Shown: positions 18,858 through 28,155, counted from the first letter of the stretch. The stretch: DNA of 64,000 bases from Thalassospira indica (GCF_003403095.1 NZ_CP031555.1:2894001-2958000); one strand, 5' to 3'. Program-made: numbers and translations. Notes: generated by a model not told the origin, from the letters alone.

Positions 18858-19984
18858 TCTATGAAGACGGCAGCTTGCAGTTTATCGCGGCCATAGCGCG
18901 CCATCAGATCAAACTCGTGACGCAAGATCGGCACAGACAGGCAATCACTGCCGGTATAGGGTTCATGATCTTCGCCGATATCGGGATCGCTGACATAGAC
19001 AAACCGGTCATCAAAGCCCGAAACCACCACCCAGTGCGGGATTTTATCGCCATAAATACGGTACTGGCTGATCAGGACCAGGGCCATCTTGCCCTGTTTG
19101 GTGCGTTCTTCGATCTCGGCAATGCCAAACGGGCCGGTCGTAACCGAAATACCGGCATCAAGTGCCTGACGGGCAAAGTCGTAATGAACCAGTTCGACCA
19201 CTTCGCGGTTTTTCGGTTTGCGCACGGTATCAACGAATAGCGGCCCGTCCCGGCTGCTCAGCACTTCGACATCAAAGCCGCGCTTGTGCGCCGCCAACGC
19301 CAGCCCCAGCGGGCCACAGCCGCCATGCCCGGACGTCATGAAAATCGTGGTGGCTTCGCGCCACAACGCAATCTCAAGATTACGATCAAGTTCGATATCC
19401 TGATCCAGCGCATTCATCGCCATCATCAAGGCCGCCGGACCACAGGTAAATGGCAGGGTCTGGTGATAGAAATGGATCGGCGATGGCAAATGCATGGCAT
19501 TGGGAACCAATACCTTTTCCATGCGAAGCGCATTCGAATGATCGGGATAATAATCCGGATAAAGTGCAAATTCGCGATATCCGACTGCCTTGAAAAGCCG
19601 GATCGCATCCTTGTTTTTCTGGCTGACTTCAAGGCGCAGGATCGGTGTGCCGAAATCAAGGCTGAGTTCTTCGGCCCGTTCAATCAGGGCACGACCAATC
19701 CCCTGCCCGCGCTGATCAGGTGACACCGCCATCGAATACAGGCGCGCAAGTGCTACGTTGCTGCGAAAAATCACCAGCGCGTAGCCCACAACAACGCCCC
19801 CGTCCCTGGTGGTTTCCGCCACGGTCAGACGGGCGGTTTCACTGCCGACGAAACGTTTGAAGGCGCGCCGTGTCAGTCGGTCGACTTCAAAGGACCAGTT
19901 TTCGATCTCGCACAGGGCGTCGAGATCTTCGCTCTTGGCCAGTCGAAATCTGATGTTGGAAAGTTGGTCTGCGTTTGACGTCAT
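18842..19984 (-). CDS. GNAT acetyltransferase - C39-like cysteine peptidase fusion
   Basis: About 380 residues. Residues ~10-155 are a GNAT domain with the acetyl-CoA loop QRGQGIG (91-97), similar in layout to the GNAT domain of the convergent ATP-grasp protein. Residues ~165-378 are a papain-like C39-type peptidase (DUF3335): QTLPFTCGPAA holds the catalytic Cys181 with its oxyanion Gln, IPHWVVVSGF holds His317, and VSDPD gives the third residue. The start is uncertain: the ATG at 19984 fits the domain, but in-frame starts extend to 20065 and none has a clear ribosome site. The substrate is unknown. Confidence 0.85.
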   Translation of the reverse strand: MTSNADQLSNIRFRLAKSEDLDALCEIENWSFEVDRLTRRAFKRFVGSETARLTVAETTRDGGVVVGYALVIFRSNVALARLYSMAVSPDQRGQGIGRALIERAEELSLDFGTPILRLEVSQKNKDAIRLFKAVGYREFALYPDYYPDHSNALRMEKVLVPNAMHLPSPIHFYHQTLPFTCGPAALMMAMNALDQDIELDRNLEIALWREATTIFMTSGHGGCGPLGLALAAHKRGFDVEVLSSRDGPLFVDTVRKPKNREVVELVHYDFARQALDAGISVTTGPFGIAEIEERTKQGKMALVLISQYRIYGDKIPHWVVVSGFDDRFVYVSDPDIGEDHEPYTGSDCLSVPILRHEFDLMARYGRDKLQAAVFIDKKAG

Positions 19985-20130
19985 ACCGGTGCCACTTGAT
20001 AAAACCATGCCAGATACAGCATGCGCGGACATATCGTCATGAAACGCACAAAAGGAATAGTGCAATTTATGCGATGCTCACTGCGTTTTTTGCACAGCAA
20101 TGCACCGCATAACCTGCAAATTCAAACGGC

Positions 20131-20544
20131 TTAGCCGCGTGCTGCAATCCGTGGTGCCAGCGGTGCCATATCATACCCGGCCTCAGCCGCGGCCTTGACG
20201 ATATCGCCAACCTGCATCTGCCCGGCATTGGCCAGCGACCACAGGATGGTGCAGCGTGTACCACTGCGGCAATAGGCAAAGATGGGCTTTTCGGCGGCGG
20301 CCAGATTGGCCGCAAAGGCATCTGCATCCGCATCCGACACATTGCCACTTGCGACGGGCTGGAAGATCGCCTTCATACCGGCAGCCTCGGCCTTGGCGGC
20401 GACTTCGGAAAATGACGGCTGCCCAGGATCTTCGCCGTCCGGGCGGTTGCAAATGATGGTTTTGAAACCGGCCGCAGCAATTTCGTCAATCGCAGCAAGC
20501 GGCATTTGCGGGGATACAGTCAGTTCATCACTCAGGCGTTTCAT
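20131..20544 (-). CDS. TIGR01244 family sulfur transferase/phosphatase-like protein (DUF442)
   Basis: 137 residues from the ATG at 20544. The single domain has a six-residue active-site loop CRSGTR (92-97), the shape used by rhodaneses and by the DUF442 phosphatase-like family, which also forms the N-terminal part of Blh (beta-lactamase-like hydrolase) proteins. Relatives are linked with sulfide or persulfide handling and biofilm-related Blh function, but biochemical roles are not settled. A DUF2892 gene, often linked to rhodanese-type proteins, lies 1.5 kb away with an IS element in between. Confidence 0.75.
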   Translation of the reverse strand: MKRLSDELTVSPQMPLAAIDEIAAAGFKTIICNRPDGEDPGQPSFSEVAAKAEAAGMKAIFQPVASGNVSDADADAFAANLAAAEKPIFAYCRSGTRCTILWSLANAGQMQVGDIVKAAAEAGYDMAPLAPRIAARG

Positions 20545-20711
20545 TTTTATATTCCGTTCGTCGTTGCTGGTCGCCGTGCCCAAACGTCGGGCATCAACAG
20601 CACGTCTATCCAACATACCGCAGAGATCTACGGACGCCAGCATAACGTTCAAACAACAACAGATCGAACGGAATATTCCGGTTTCAAACGCCGTTTATTA
20701 CCTTATTTGAT

Positions 20712-22056
20712 GGTGTGGACGGCCCCCACAAATCGGCATCGATGTGCCATAGTGCATTGATCAGTTGGGCAAACACTACAGGAGCCATCCACAGATGAAA
20801 GTTAGCACGCTCGGCCTGGATTTGGCCAAAAATGTCTTCCAGGTTCATGGTGTCGACGACGAAGGGAACGTGACAGTTCGTCGCCAATTGCGTCGTCAGC
20901 AAATGTTTTCATTCTTCTCGGAACTCCCTCCGTGTCTGATCGGCCTTGAAGCCTGTGGCACTTCTCATTACTGGGCTCGGGAGCTTGCAGCGCGCGGGCA
21001 CGATGTCCGGATCATCCCGCCATCTTATGTGAAGCCGTATGTTCGTCGTGGTAAAAACGATGCAGCTGATGCGGAAGCGATCTGTGAGGCTGTCGGCAGA
21101 CCGAACATGCGCTTCGTTCCGGTCAAATCGGAAGACCAGCAGGCCGCCCTGATGCAGCACAAGGCCCGGGAGCTTCTGATCCGCCAGCAAAACATGCTGG
21201 TCAATGCACTGCGTTCCCACATGGCCGAAATGGGGATGGTTGCCGCCCAGGGACGGGAACGACTGGACCGGATTGTTGATGTCATCATGGAAGAAGAAGA
21301 TGAAAGCCTGCCGGCATTGGCGCGGGCATCTCTTCGGCCACTGGTGGCCATGCTCCAGGCAAATGAAGCTGCTATCGACGATATAGATCGGGCAATCAAG
21401 GCGGCCCACAAGGAAAATGAGGTTAGCCAGCGATTGGCGTCCATACCCGGTGTCGGTGTTCTGACAGCGAGTGCGATCGCCGCCACGGTACCGGATCCTT
21501 CGTTCTTCAAATCCGGCCGCGAGTTTGCTGCCTGGCTCGGTCTGGTACCGCGACAAAATTCCAGCGGCGGCAAGGAACGTCTGGGGCGGATATCAAAACA
21601 GGGCAACCGGTATCTGCGAAAGCTGCTTGTCATAGGGGCTACCAGCATGCTGAGCGTCGTTCGCCGAAAATCGTCACGGCAGGCAGATTGGGCGAAACGG
21701 CTGTTGGAGCGTAAGCCGACAAGGCTTGTGACGATCGCCATGGCCAACAAAGCCGCGCGCATCGCCTGGGCATTGATGACCAAAAAGGAAACATATCGGA
21801 CAACAGCAATTGCAACTGCGGCATAGAACACACCGTTTTTAGATCCCACGGAATTACAACAGGTTAGCAAGGTGAACAGATACTGATGTGAACCGGTCAC
21901 TACCGGGATTTCGGACACTCCAGCTTATTCCAGGCGGCCAAGTGACCGCGTTTATTTGATCGGAACCGAGATTCGCGGACTTCATCAGGGCCAGGCGAAT
22001 CGCCGCCATAAACAGGCCGGATACATGGATGCACCCGACCAGGTCGCACAACAGGT
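20712..22056 (+). mobile_element. IS110-family insertion sequence (ends approximate)
   Basis: One intact transposase gene (20795-21826) with non-coding flanks of roughly 85 and 130-230 bases. I could not find long terminal inverted repeats, as expected for IS110 elements, which lack or only have short subterminal ones. A 9-bp direct repeat TTATTTGAT occurs at 20703-20711 and 21952-21960 and might mark the borders (giving about 1.25 kb), but the downstream sequence to about 22050 also looks non-native, so the right end is uncertain. Confidence 0.65.
20795..21826 (+). CDS. IS110-family transposase (DEDD recombinase)
   Basis: 343 residues from an ATG at 20795 preceded by AGGAG. The N-terminal RuvC-like DEDD domain begins GLDLAKNVFQVHG with Asp9 and continues with GKNDAADAEAI; the C-terminal transposase_20 domain has SIPGVGVLTASAIAA and WLGLVPRQNSSGGKERLGRISKQGN with the catalytic serine in NSSGGK. 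It looks full length and intact. IS110 enzymes are guided by a structured bridge RNA encoded in a non-coding end of the element. Confidence 0.93.
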   Translation: MKVSTLGLDLAKNVFQVHGVDDEGNVTVRRQLRRQQMFSFFSELPPCLIGLEACGTSHYWARELAARGHDVRIIPPSYVKPYVRRGKNDAADAEAICEAVGRPNMRFVPVKSEDQQAALMQHKARELLIRQQNMLVNALRSHMAEMGMVAAQGRERLDRIVDVIMEEEDESLPALARASLRPLVAMLQANEAAIDDIDRAIKAAHKENEVSQRLASIPGVGVLTASAIAATVPDPSFFKSGREFAAWLGLVPRQNSSGGKERLGRISKQGNRYLRKLLVIGATSMLSVVRRKSSRQADWAKRLLERKPTRLVTIAMANKAARIAWALMTKKETYRTTAIATAA

Positions 22057-22311
22057 CTAATTTTCCTTGCTTTCAGAGGGCCGTCCATACATGGAAAGCG
22101 GACAGGTCCGCAGGCCAAACAGCATGTAAAGCGGGCAGAAACGCAGTGCTGCAGTCGCCAACATGACAACACCGGCAGCAATCATCACCCAGCCATAAAC
22201 ACCATACGCCATGCCGCCACCTTCGGGCGCAGCAGAAACAAACGGAATGGCCAGTAAAACAACACCGGCAATCGCACGGACAACACGGTCCAGAGTTCCA
22301 ACATTCGCCAT
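22057..22311 (-). CDS. DUF2892 family small membrane protein
   Basis: 84 residues from the ATG at 22311, preceded by GAGGAAG. It opens with NVGTLDRVVRAIAGVVLL, the usual DUF2892 start, has two hydrophobic segments (~14-26 and ~38-56) and ends with the family's cysteine-containing FCPLYMLFGLRTCPL. DUF2892 domains are found alone or fused to rhodanese (YgaP-like) and are often in sulfide/persulfide gene sets. The IS110 element lies directly downstream. Confidence 0.82.
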   Translation of the reverse strand: MANVGTLDRVVRAIAGVVLLAIPFVSAAPEGGGMAYGVYGWVMIAAGVVMLATAALRFCPLYMLFGLRTCPLSMYGRPSESKEN

Positions 22312-22508
22312 AACTTCCTCCTTGGGAAAAGCTCTGATGGAGTGATTTATAACATTATAATCCAATCGATTACTTTGATACTTATCAATCGCCTCCATGC
22401 GGATCGGTACTTTGGCGGATGCCCTATTTCGTGGCTTGCCCAATGGTTGAGACCATGCCAAAAGTTCAAAACCCAAATGATATCAAGCTCCTCAGGAAAC
22501 GCGCAGAT

Positions 22509-23231
22509 ATGAGCAACACCGCAAAAGCCGTCCCGGATTTTCCGTCATGGCGTCAAACCAATCCGAATGGTTTGTTTTCAGATTGGCTGAAGGCATCCTG
22601 TGCGGATCAATGGCGTGCGGTAACCCACCATGTCTTTACCGATGCCTGGGGTGATGCCGCGCTTCCCAAGGCCAATCTTGAAAACTACCTTTTTCAGGAT
22701 CACCGGTTTATTGATCGGTTTGTTGCCCTGCTGGCCGCGGCCGTTTCGCGTGCACCAAGCCTGAAGGATCGCATTCCGGGGTGTCAGTTCCTTGCCCTGG
22801 TCACGGGCGAAGAAAACACCTATTTCGAACGATCCTTTGCCGCCCTTGGCGTATCCGATGATGCACGTGAAAACCTGCCGGACTGGCCAGCAACAGCAGC
22901 GTTCAAGCAGCTTATGAAAGACGCCACGGACAGTAACAGTTACGCCAATATGCTGGCCGTTCTGGCCGTTGCCGAGGGCACCTATCTTGGCTGGGCGGAT
23001 CGGGTCAACAAAGCCATCGCCAAACGCCCCGATGATTTCTGGTACGCCGAATGGATTGATCTGCATGTCGGGGTGTATTTTGAAAGTGTGGTTGCCTATC
23101 TGAATACCCAACTGGATCAGGTCGGACCGTCACTGTCAGGTGAAGATCGCGCCGAATGCCTGTCATATTTCAAACGCGCAACCGATCTTGAATGTCAGTT
23201 CTTTGATACGGCATGGGGACCACAAGAATGA
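22509..23231 (+). CDS. TenA family protein (thiaminase II-like)
   Basis: 240 residues from the ATG at 22509, which has AGGAAA upstream. It has the all-helical TenA/heme-oxygenase-like fold: FSDWLKASCADQWRAVTHHVFTDAWGDAALP at the start (core shown: HHVFTDAWGDA), FLALVTGEENTYFER, and the C-terminal FESVVAYLNTQLDQ helix. TenA proteins hydrolyse aminopyrimidine degradation products of thiamin for salvage; divergent members like this one may act elsewhere. Stop overlaps the next GNAT start by four bases, so the two are co-translated. Confidence 0.78.
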   Translation: MSNTAKAVPDFPSWRQTNPNGLFSDWLKASCADQWRAVTHHVFTDAWGDAALPKANLENYLFQDHRFIDRFVALLAAAVSRAPSLKDRIPGCQFLALVTGEENTYFERSFAALGVSDDARENLPDWPATAAFKQLMKDATDSNSYANMLAVLAVAEGTYLGWADRVNKAIAKRPDDFWYAEWIDLHVGVYFESVVAYLNTQLDQVGPSLSGEDRAECLSYFKRATDLECQFFDTAWGPQE

Positions 23232-23710
23232 TCACAATTCGTCCGTTTGCGGACAGTGATGCCAAGGCCTTGGTCGAGATTTATCGCCACTCCGTTACGG
23301 AAATCGGCCCCAACGCCTATAATCCCGAACAGGTTGCCGTGTGGGCAAAGCTTCTGCCGACACCGGAACGGTTTATCGAAATCATGACAGATGGACGGTT
23401 CAGTCTTGTCGCGGTTGATGAAAATGATCAGGTTGTCGCCTTTGGCGATGTCAAGGCCGATGGCCATATCGGCTTTCTGTATGCCCTGCCCGATTTTGCG
23501 GGCAAAGGTATTGTGACAAAGCTGTACGACGCGCTTGAAGCGCACGCGCGCAAACAAGATATCGGCAAGCTTTATTCAGAGGCCAGTGAATTTGCCAAAT
23601 CCTTCCTGCTTAAACAGGGCTTTAGCGTTGTGGAACGCCGCGATTTCGAAGTCGCCGGCGTCCCCATCCACAATTACGCGGTTGAAAAGCGCCTGCGGGC
23701 ACCACGCTGA
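23228..23710 (+). CDS. GNAT family N-acetyltransferase
   Basis: 160 residues from an ATG overlapping the tenA-like stop codon. Opening ITIRPFADSDAKALVEIY is typical; the acetyl-CoA loop is divergent (LPDFAGKGIVTKLYDALE, ~93-110). A run of similar proteins is annotated as putative acetyltransferases of the ElaA/YafP kind. The acceptor is unknown. Translational coupling with the TenA-like protein suggests a shared pathway. Confidence 0.8.
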   Translation: MITIRPFADSDAKALVEIYRHSVTEIGPNAYNPEQVAVWAKLLPTPERFIEIMTDGRFSLVAVDENDQVVAFGDVKADGHIGFLYALPDFAGKGIVTKLYDALEAHARKQDIGKLYSEASEFAKSFLLKQGFSVVERRDFEVAGVPIHNYAVEKRLRAPR

Positions 23711-23732
23711 ACCAAATCACCGCATCACACAC

Positions 23733-23763
23733 AAAAAAGGCTGCCATCCGGCAGCCTTTTTCC
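23733..23763. terminator. Bidirectional intrinsic terminator
   Basis: GGCTGCC (23739-23745), loop ATCC, GGCAGCC (23750-23756), with a 6-A run before and a 5-T run after. It lies between the convergent GNAT and pcaB genes. Confidence 0.8.
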
Positions 23764-25100
23764 TAGTCGCGCAAGCCACGCTTGGCGGCCCCCAAAACAC
23801 GATCGATAAACACATCCGACTGCCCGATATAGTTTGCCGGGTTACGGATATGTGCCCAATCAACCGGGGCGTCGGTCAGTTTTTGCAATTCATCAAACAG
23901 GTTCGATGCGTTTTCTGCCGACTTGGCAATGGCATCTTTTACCAATTTATCCGCGGCATCGCGGCCAAGGTGATCGGCAAGCGCGAATGTTGCGGCCTCT
24001 GCCAACATCGCCCCGCGTGACAGTTCAAGGTTTTCGGCCATGCGGCCCGCATTGATTTTAAGATCCGGCACCATATCAACCGCCTGCGCAATTGCCGCAC
24101 CAGTTGCGGTAATGATCTGTGGCAAGGTCAACCATTCCAGAAGCCAGCTTGCCCCGCTTCGTTCATGATCGTGCAATTGCGCCTGGGCAAAGGTGCCAAG
24201 CAGCCCGGCATTGAAACGTGCCAGTGTCACCAGCATTTCCGCCTGCACCGGATTTGATTTGTGCGGCATGGTCGATGACCCGCCGCCCTTGCCCGGTTGG
24301 ACTTCGGCAATTTCAGACTGTGCTAGCAGGACCAAGTCCTGCCCCATCTTGCCCAGCGCGCCAGTTAACGCTGTTAACTGGCTTGCGAAATCAACAAGGA
24401 CGTCACGCTGCGCATGCCAGGGCATATCGGCAAGTGGAAGATCAAGTTCTTCGGAAAGATTGCTTTCGACGTCTGCGGCCTTAACCCCGATCGAGGCCAA
24501 TGTCCCCGCAGCGCCGCCGAAAGAAATCCGCAACAAATCTGATGACAGGCTATCAATCCGGTGATCAATCCGTACAAGCGGTGCGAGCCATCCGGCAGCC
24601 TTGAGACCAAAGGTGGTGGGTACAGCCTGTTGGGACCGCGTCCGCCCGATCATCACCGTTGTGCGATGGGTATCGGCATGGGCTGACAGCGCCTTGGCCA
24701 GTTTGCGAATGCGGCGACGGATAATCGCAACCGCATCGCGCAGCTGCAGAACAAGCGCACTATCCACAACATCCTGACTGGTCGCACCAAAATGGACATA
24801 ACGCGCATCGTCACCGCCAATTTCAGCCTTAAGGGCCTTGACGAGTGCTGGCACCGGCACACCGGCACTCGCCGTTCCCGCCGCAAGGCTTGCCGGGTCC
24901 GGATTGAACTCGCGGCAGACTTCGGCAATGCGGGTGGCACTTTTTTCGGGGATCACACCTGCGCGCGCCTCGGCTGCGGCAAGGGCCGATTCAAAAAGCA
25001 GCATGGATGCAATCTGTGCCCGGTCATCAAACAGGGCCGCGATCTCCGGATCGGAAAACAGATTTCCAAGCAGGGCAGAGTCAAAGGGCGAAACGCTCAT
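23763..25100 (-). CDS. pcaB: 3-carboxy-cis,cis-muconate cycloisomerase
   Basis: 445 residues, normal for PcaB of the fumarase/aspartase superfamily. The superfamily signature GGSSTMPHKSNPVQAE is at ~277-292, ATSQDVVDSALVLQLRD at ~105-121, and GRTRSQQAVPTTFG at ~151-164. The enzyme converts beta-carboxy-cis,cis-muconate to gamma-carboxymuconolactone in protocatechuate breakdown. It is the last pca gene on this strand and is separated from pcaF by an intrinsic terminator, so it probably has its own promoter or relies on read-through. Confidence 0.93.
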   Translation of the reverse strand: MSVSPFDSALLGNLFSDPEIAALFDDRAQIASMLLFESALAAAEARAGVIPEKSATRIAEVCREFNPDPASLAAGTASAGVPVPALVKALKAEIGGDDARYVHFGATSQDVVDSALVLQLRDAVAIIRRRIRKLAKALSAHADTHRTTVMIGRTRSQQAVPTTFGLKAAGWLAPLVRIDHRIDSLSSDLLRISFGGAAGTLASIGVKAADVESNLSEELDLPLADMPWHAQRDVLVDFASQLTALTGALGKMGQDLVLLAQSEIAEVQPGKGGGSSTMPHKSNPVQAEMLVTLARFNAGLLGTFAQAQLHDHERSGASWLLEWLTLPQIITATGAAIAQAVDMVPDLKINAGRMAENLELSRGAMLAEAATFALADHLGRDAADKLVKDAIAKSAENASNLFDELQKLTDAPVDWAHIRNPANYIGQSDVFIDRVLGAAKRGLRD

Positions 25101-25179
25101 CAGGGGTCATCCACCGTTCAAACAGGTGTGAAATCAAGTCGATAGTGTCGCGCCAGCAACCATATTGGTCAATAACGCA

Positions 25180-25216
25180 AAAAGAAGCCCCTGCCCGACA
25201 ACCGGCACAGGGGCAC
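25180..25216 (-). terminator. Intrinsic terminator after pcaF
   Basis: GCCCCTG (25187-25193) pairs with CAGGGGC (25208-25214). On the minus strand the stem is followed by CTTCTTTTTG. It separates pcaF from pcaB. Confidence 0.75.
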
Positions 25217-25243
25217 CTTTAAAAGATCAATCTGCGCTCAACC

Positions 25244-26449
25244 TCAGACAGCTTCAAGCGCAATCGCGATCCCCTGACCGACACCAATGCACATGGTGGC
25301 AAGCGCCCGCTTGCCACCAGCACGTTTCATCTGAAGCGCAGCCGTGCCAGTGATACGCGCACCCGACATACCCAGCGGATGACCAAGGGCAATCGCACCA
25401 CCATTCGGGTTCACGCGTGCGTCGTCATCGGCAATACCAAGATCACGAAGCGTCGCAAGCCCCTGTGAGGCAAAGGCCTCGTTCAGTTCGATCACGTCAA
25501 GCTGCTCTGTCGACCAGCCAATGCGCGCCAAAAGCTTCTTGCTGGCCGGTGCCGGGCCAAAGCCCATGATGCGCGGCGCAACACCTGCGGTCGCCCCGCC
25601 AACAACGCGTGCAATCGGGGTCAGGCCATATTTCTTGACCGCGGCTTCAGATGCGATGATCAGGGCCGCGGCCCCGTCATTGACGCCCGATGCGTTGCCA
25701 GCCGTGACCGAACCACCTTCGCGGAACGGGGTCGGCAATTTGGCAAGCTTTTCGGCCGTGGTGCCCGGACGCGGATGTTCATCCTTATCGACGATGATCG
25801 CATCGCCTTTGCGCTGGGGAATGGTGACCGGGGTAATTTCCTCGCCCAGATTGCCATTTTCCTGTGCGGCGACGGCCTTGTCCTGCGAACGGGCGGCAAA
25901 GGCATCCTGATCTTCGCGGGAAATCTTGAAATCCTCGGCAACGTTTTCGCCGGTTTCGGGCATGGAATCCACGCCGTACTGTTTCTTCATCACCGGGTTC
26001 ACAAACCGCCAGCCGATGGTGGTGTCATAGATTTCCGCATTGCGCGAAAATGCCGACGTCGCCTTTGGCATGACAAACGGCGCACGCGACATGCTTTCAA
26101 CGCCGCCCGCAATCATCAGATCGGCTTCGCCCGATTTGATGGCACGCGCAGCAATAATGATCGCATCCATACCCGAACCACACAGACGGTTCACCGTGGT
26201 TCCGGTCACTGTTTCCGGAAGCCCTGCCAAAAGCGAAGACATGCGCGCAACGTTACGGTTATCTTCACCGGCCTGGTTGGCACAGCCAAAGATGACATCA
26301 TCAACAGCGGCAAAATCCAGATCCGGATTGCGGTCCATTAGTGCCTTAAGCGGCACAGCGCCAAGATCATCGGCACGCACCTGCGACAGGCTGCCGCCAA
26401 AGCGGCCAATCGGGGTGCGGATATAATCGCAAATATATGCGTCAGCCAT
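25244..26449 (-). CDS. pcaF: 3-oxoadipyl-CoA thiolase
   Basis: 401 residues, typical thiolase length. Nucleophile Cys90 is in NRLCGSGMDA; the C-terminal GHPLGMSGARI and CIGVGQGIA supply the other catalytic His and Cys. It cleaves 3-oxoadipyl-CoA with CoA to succinyl-CoA and acetyl-CoA, the last step of the beta-ketoadipate pathway. Placement directly after pcaIJ supports the specific assignment over a general acetyl-CoA acetyltransferase. Confidence 0.93.
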   Translation of the reverse strand: MADAYICDYIRTPIGRFGGSLSQVRADDLGAVPLKALMDRNPDLDFAAVDDVIFGCANQAGEDNRNVARMSSLLAGLPETVTGTTVNRLCGSGMDAIIIAARAIKSGEADLMIAGGVESMSRAPFVMPKATSAFSRNAEIYDTTIGWRFVNPVMKKQYGVDSMPETGENVAEDFKISREDQDAFAARSQDKAVAAQENGNLGEEITPVTIPQRKGDAIIVDKDEHPRPGTTAEKLAKLPTPFREGGSVTAGNASGVNDGAAALIIASEAAVKKYGLTPIARVVGGATAGVAPRIMGFGPAPASKKLLARIGWSTEQLDVIELNEAFASQGLATLRDLGIADDDARVNPNGGAIALGHPLGMSGARITGTAALQMKRAGGKRALATMCIGVGQGIAIALEAV

Positions 26450-26472
26450 TTCTAAGATCCTTATTATTGCTC

Positions 26473-27246
26473 TTACTGCTGGTCCCCATGGGCCTTGGCG
26501 GTACGAGCATGCAGTTCACGCAGAACCTGCAATTCTTTCTCGGACGGGATCGCAGTTTCCGCGACTTCGTCGGCAAACTCAACATCCCAACCGGTATTTT
26601 CGATGATTTCTTCGCGGGTTACGCCCGGATGGATCGAGGTCACAACGAATTGCTTGCCCACCGGATGCGGTTCCATGATGCAAAGATCGGTGATCAGACG
26701 TGAAGGCCCCTTGGTATCAACGCCGTAAGATGCACGATCATTGCCACCCTTGCCGTGACCAAGCGATGTCACGAAATCGATCTTTTCAACAAAGCCACGT
26801 TTGCTTTGCTTCATCACAAGGAACACTTCGCCACAGCTGGTCGCGATTTCCGGCGCACCACCACCACCCGGCAGACGGACTTTGGGGTTATCATAATCGC
26901 CAATCACGGTGGTGTTGATGTTGCCATACTTATCGAGCTGGGCCGCCCCAAGGAAGCCAACCGAAATCTTGCCGCCCTGCAGCCAGTAGCGGAACATTTC
27001 CGGTACGGCAACCGTGTTCACAGCCGTTTCGCAAAGCTCGCCATCGCCAATCGACAGCGGCAGGACATCGGGCTTGGTGCCAATGGTGCCACTTTCATAA
27101 ATCAGGGTGATGTCTGGCGCATGGGTCAGGCGCGCCAGATTGCAGGCCGCCGATGGCATACCAATACCAACAAAGCACACATCGTCATTTTTAAGCGCGC
27201 GTGCAGCGGATACCGTCATCATTTCAGTCGGGGTATATTCAACCAT
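26473..27246 (-). CDS. pcaJ: 3-oxoadipate CoA-transferase subunit B
   Basis: 257 residues of the CoA-transferase family I beta type. The motif LIYESGTIG (residues 48-56) contains the catalytic Glu51 that forms the glutamyl-CoA intermediate; GGGGAPEIATSCGEV follows. With PcaI it moves CoA from succinyl-CoA to 3-oxoadipate. The pcaI stop is 14 bases upstream, so the subunits are co-expressed. Confidence 0.92.
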   Translation of the reverse strand: MVEYTPTEMMTVSAARALKNDDVCFVGIGMPSAACNLARLTHAPDITLIYESGTIGTKPDVLPLSIGDGELCETAVNTVAVPEMFRYWLQGGKISVGFLGAAQLDKYGNINTTVIGDYDNPKVRLPGGGGAPEIATSCGEVFLVMKQSKRGFVEKIDFVTSLGHGKGGNDRASYGVDTKGPSRLITDLCIMEPHPVGKQFVVTSIHPGVTREEIIENTGWDVEFADEVAETAIPSEKELQVLRELHARTAKAHGDQQ

Positions 27247-27260
27247 GATCTTTCCTCCGC

Positions 27261-28115
27261 TCAGGCTTTGTTTGCGTCGCGCTTGGCCGCGAAATCTTCG
27301 GGGCCGCCATTGATGACATGTTCTTCAAGCCATGCCTGGAACGCGTCGCGATCACGCGCAATCGGATCCCACGCCTTATAGAACGCGTTGTCGCGCTTGT
27401 AATAGCCTTGGGCATAGGACGGATGCGCCCCGCCCGGCACTTCGACAATTGCGGTCATGGCCCAGTTCGGCAACATGACGGCATTGGGCGAAATGTCGCC
27501 GAAATCATCGACAATCTCTTCGACGGTGATGATCGATTTTTTTGCCGCCAGAACGGCTTCTTTTTGCACACCGACAATGCCTTCAAACAGGACATCACCC
27601 TTTTTGTTGGCTTTCTGGGCATGCACCACGGTGACGTCCGGGCGGATCGCCGGAACCGCCGCCAGGCTTTCACCGGTGAACGGGCATTCAATGAATTTGA
27701 TATTCGGGTTCACGCGCGGCAGTTCCGCACCCCGATACCCCTTAAAAACCGCACACGGCAGGCCAGCAGCCCCCGCGTCATAGGCATTGGCCATGGCCGC
27801 ATGACTGTGTTCTTCAATCTCAAGCTTGGTCGGCCATTCTTTTTCATAGGCATCGCGCAGACGGTGCAGCGATCCAACACCGGGGTTACCGCCCCAGGAG
27901 AAGACCAATTTTTTCGCGCAACCCGCACCGATCAGCTGATCATAGATCACATCGGGCGTCATGCGGATCAGGGTCAGATCCTTGATGCCCTGACGAATGA
28001 TTTCGTGTCCGGCAGCATGCGGGATCAGATGGGTAAAGCCTTCCATCGAGATGGTGTCGCCATCCTTAACGCAGGATGCGACGGCCTCTTTAAGCGACAT
28101 AAAACGTGCAACCAC
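27261..28115 (-). CDS. pcaI: 3-oxoadipate CoA-transferase subunit A
   Basis: 284 residues of the CoA-transferase family I alpha type (SLKEAVASCVKDGDTISMEGFTHLIPHAAGHE at the start; core DTISMEGF). FSWGGNPGVGSLHRLRDA is another family segment. This longer alpha-subunit form is the one usually found in alphaproteobacterial and pseudomonad pca clusters. Functions as a heteromer with PcaJ. Confidence 0.92.
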   Translation of the reverse strand: MVARFMSLKEAVASCVKDGDTISMEGFTHLIPHAAGHEIIRQGIKDLTLIRMTPDVIYDQLIGAGCAKKLVFSWGGNPGVGSLHRLRDAYEKEWPTKLEIEEHSHAAMANAYDAGAAGLPCAVFKGYRGAELPRVNPNIKFIECPFTGESLAAVPAIRPDVTVVHAQKANKKGDVLFEGIVGVQKEAVLAAKKSIITVEEIVDDFGDISPNAVMLPNWAMTAIVEVPGGAHPSYAQGYYKRDNAFYKAWDPIARDRDAFQAWLEEHVINGGPEDFAAKRDANKA

Positions 28116-28155
28116 GGCAAAACTCCTGTGGCATCAATTCAAAACATAGAAATGC

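Noticed and set aside
20703..21960. TTATTTGAT direct repeats as exact IS110 target duplication
   Set aside because: IS110 elements usually make no or very short duplications, and the sequence beyond 21960 may still belong to the element; kept only as a hint for borders.
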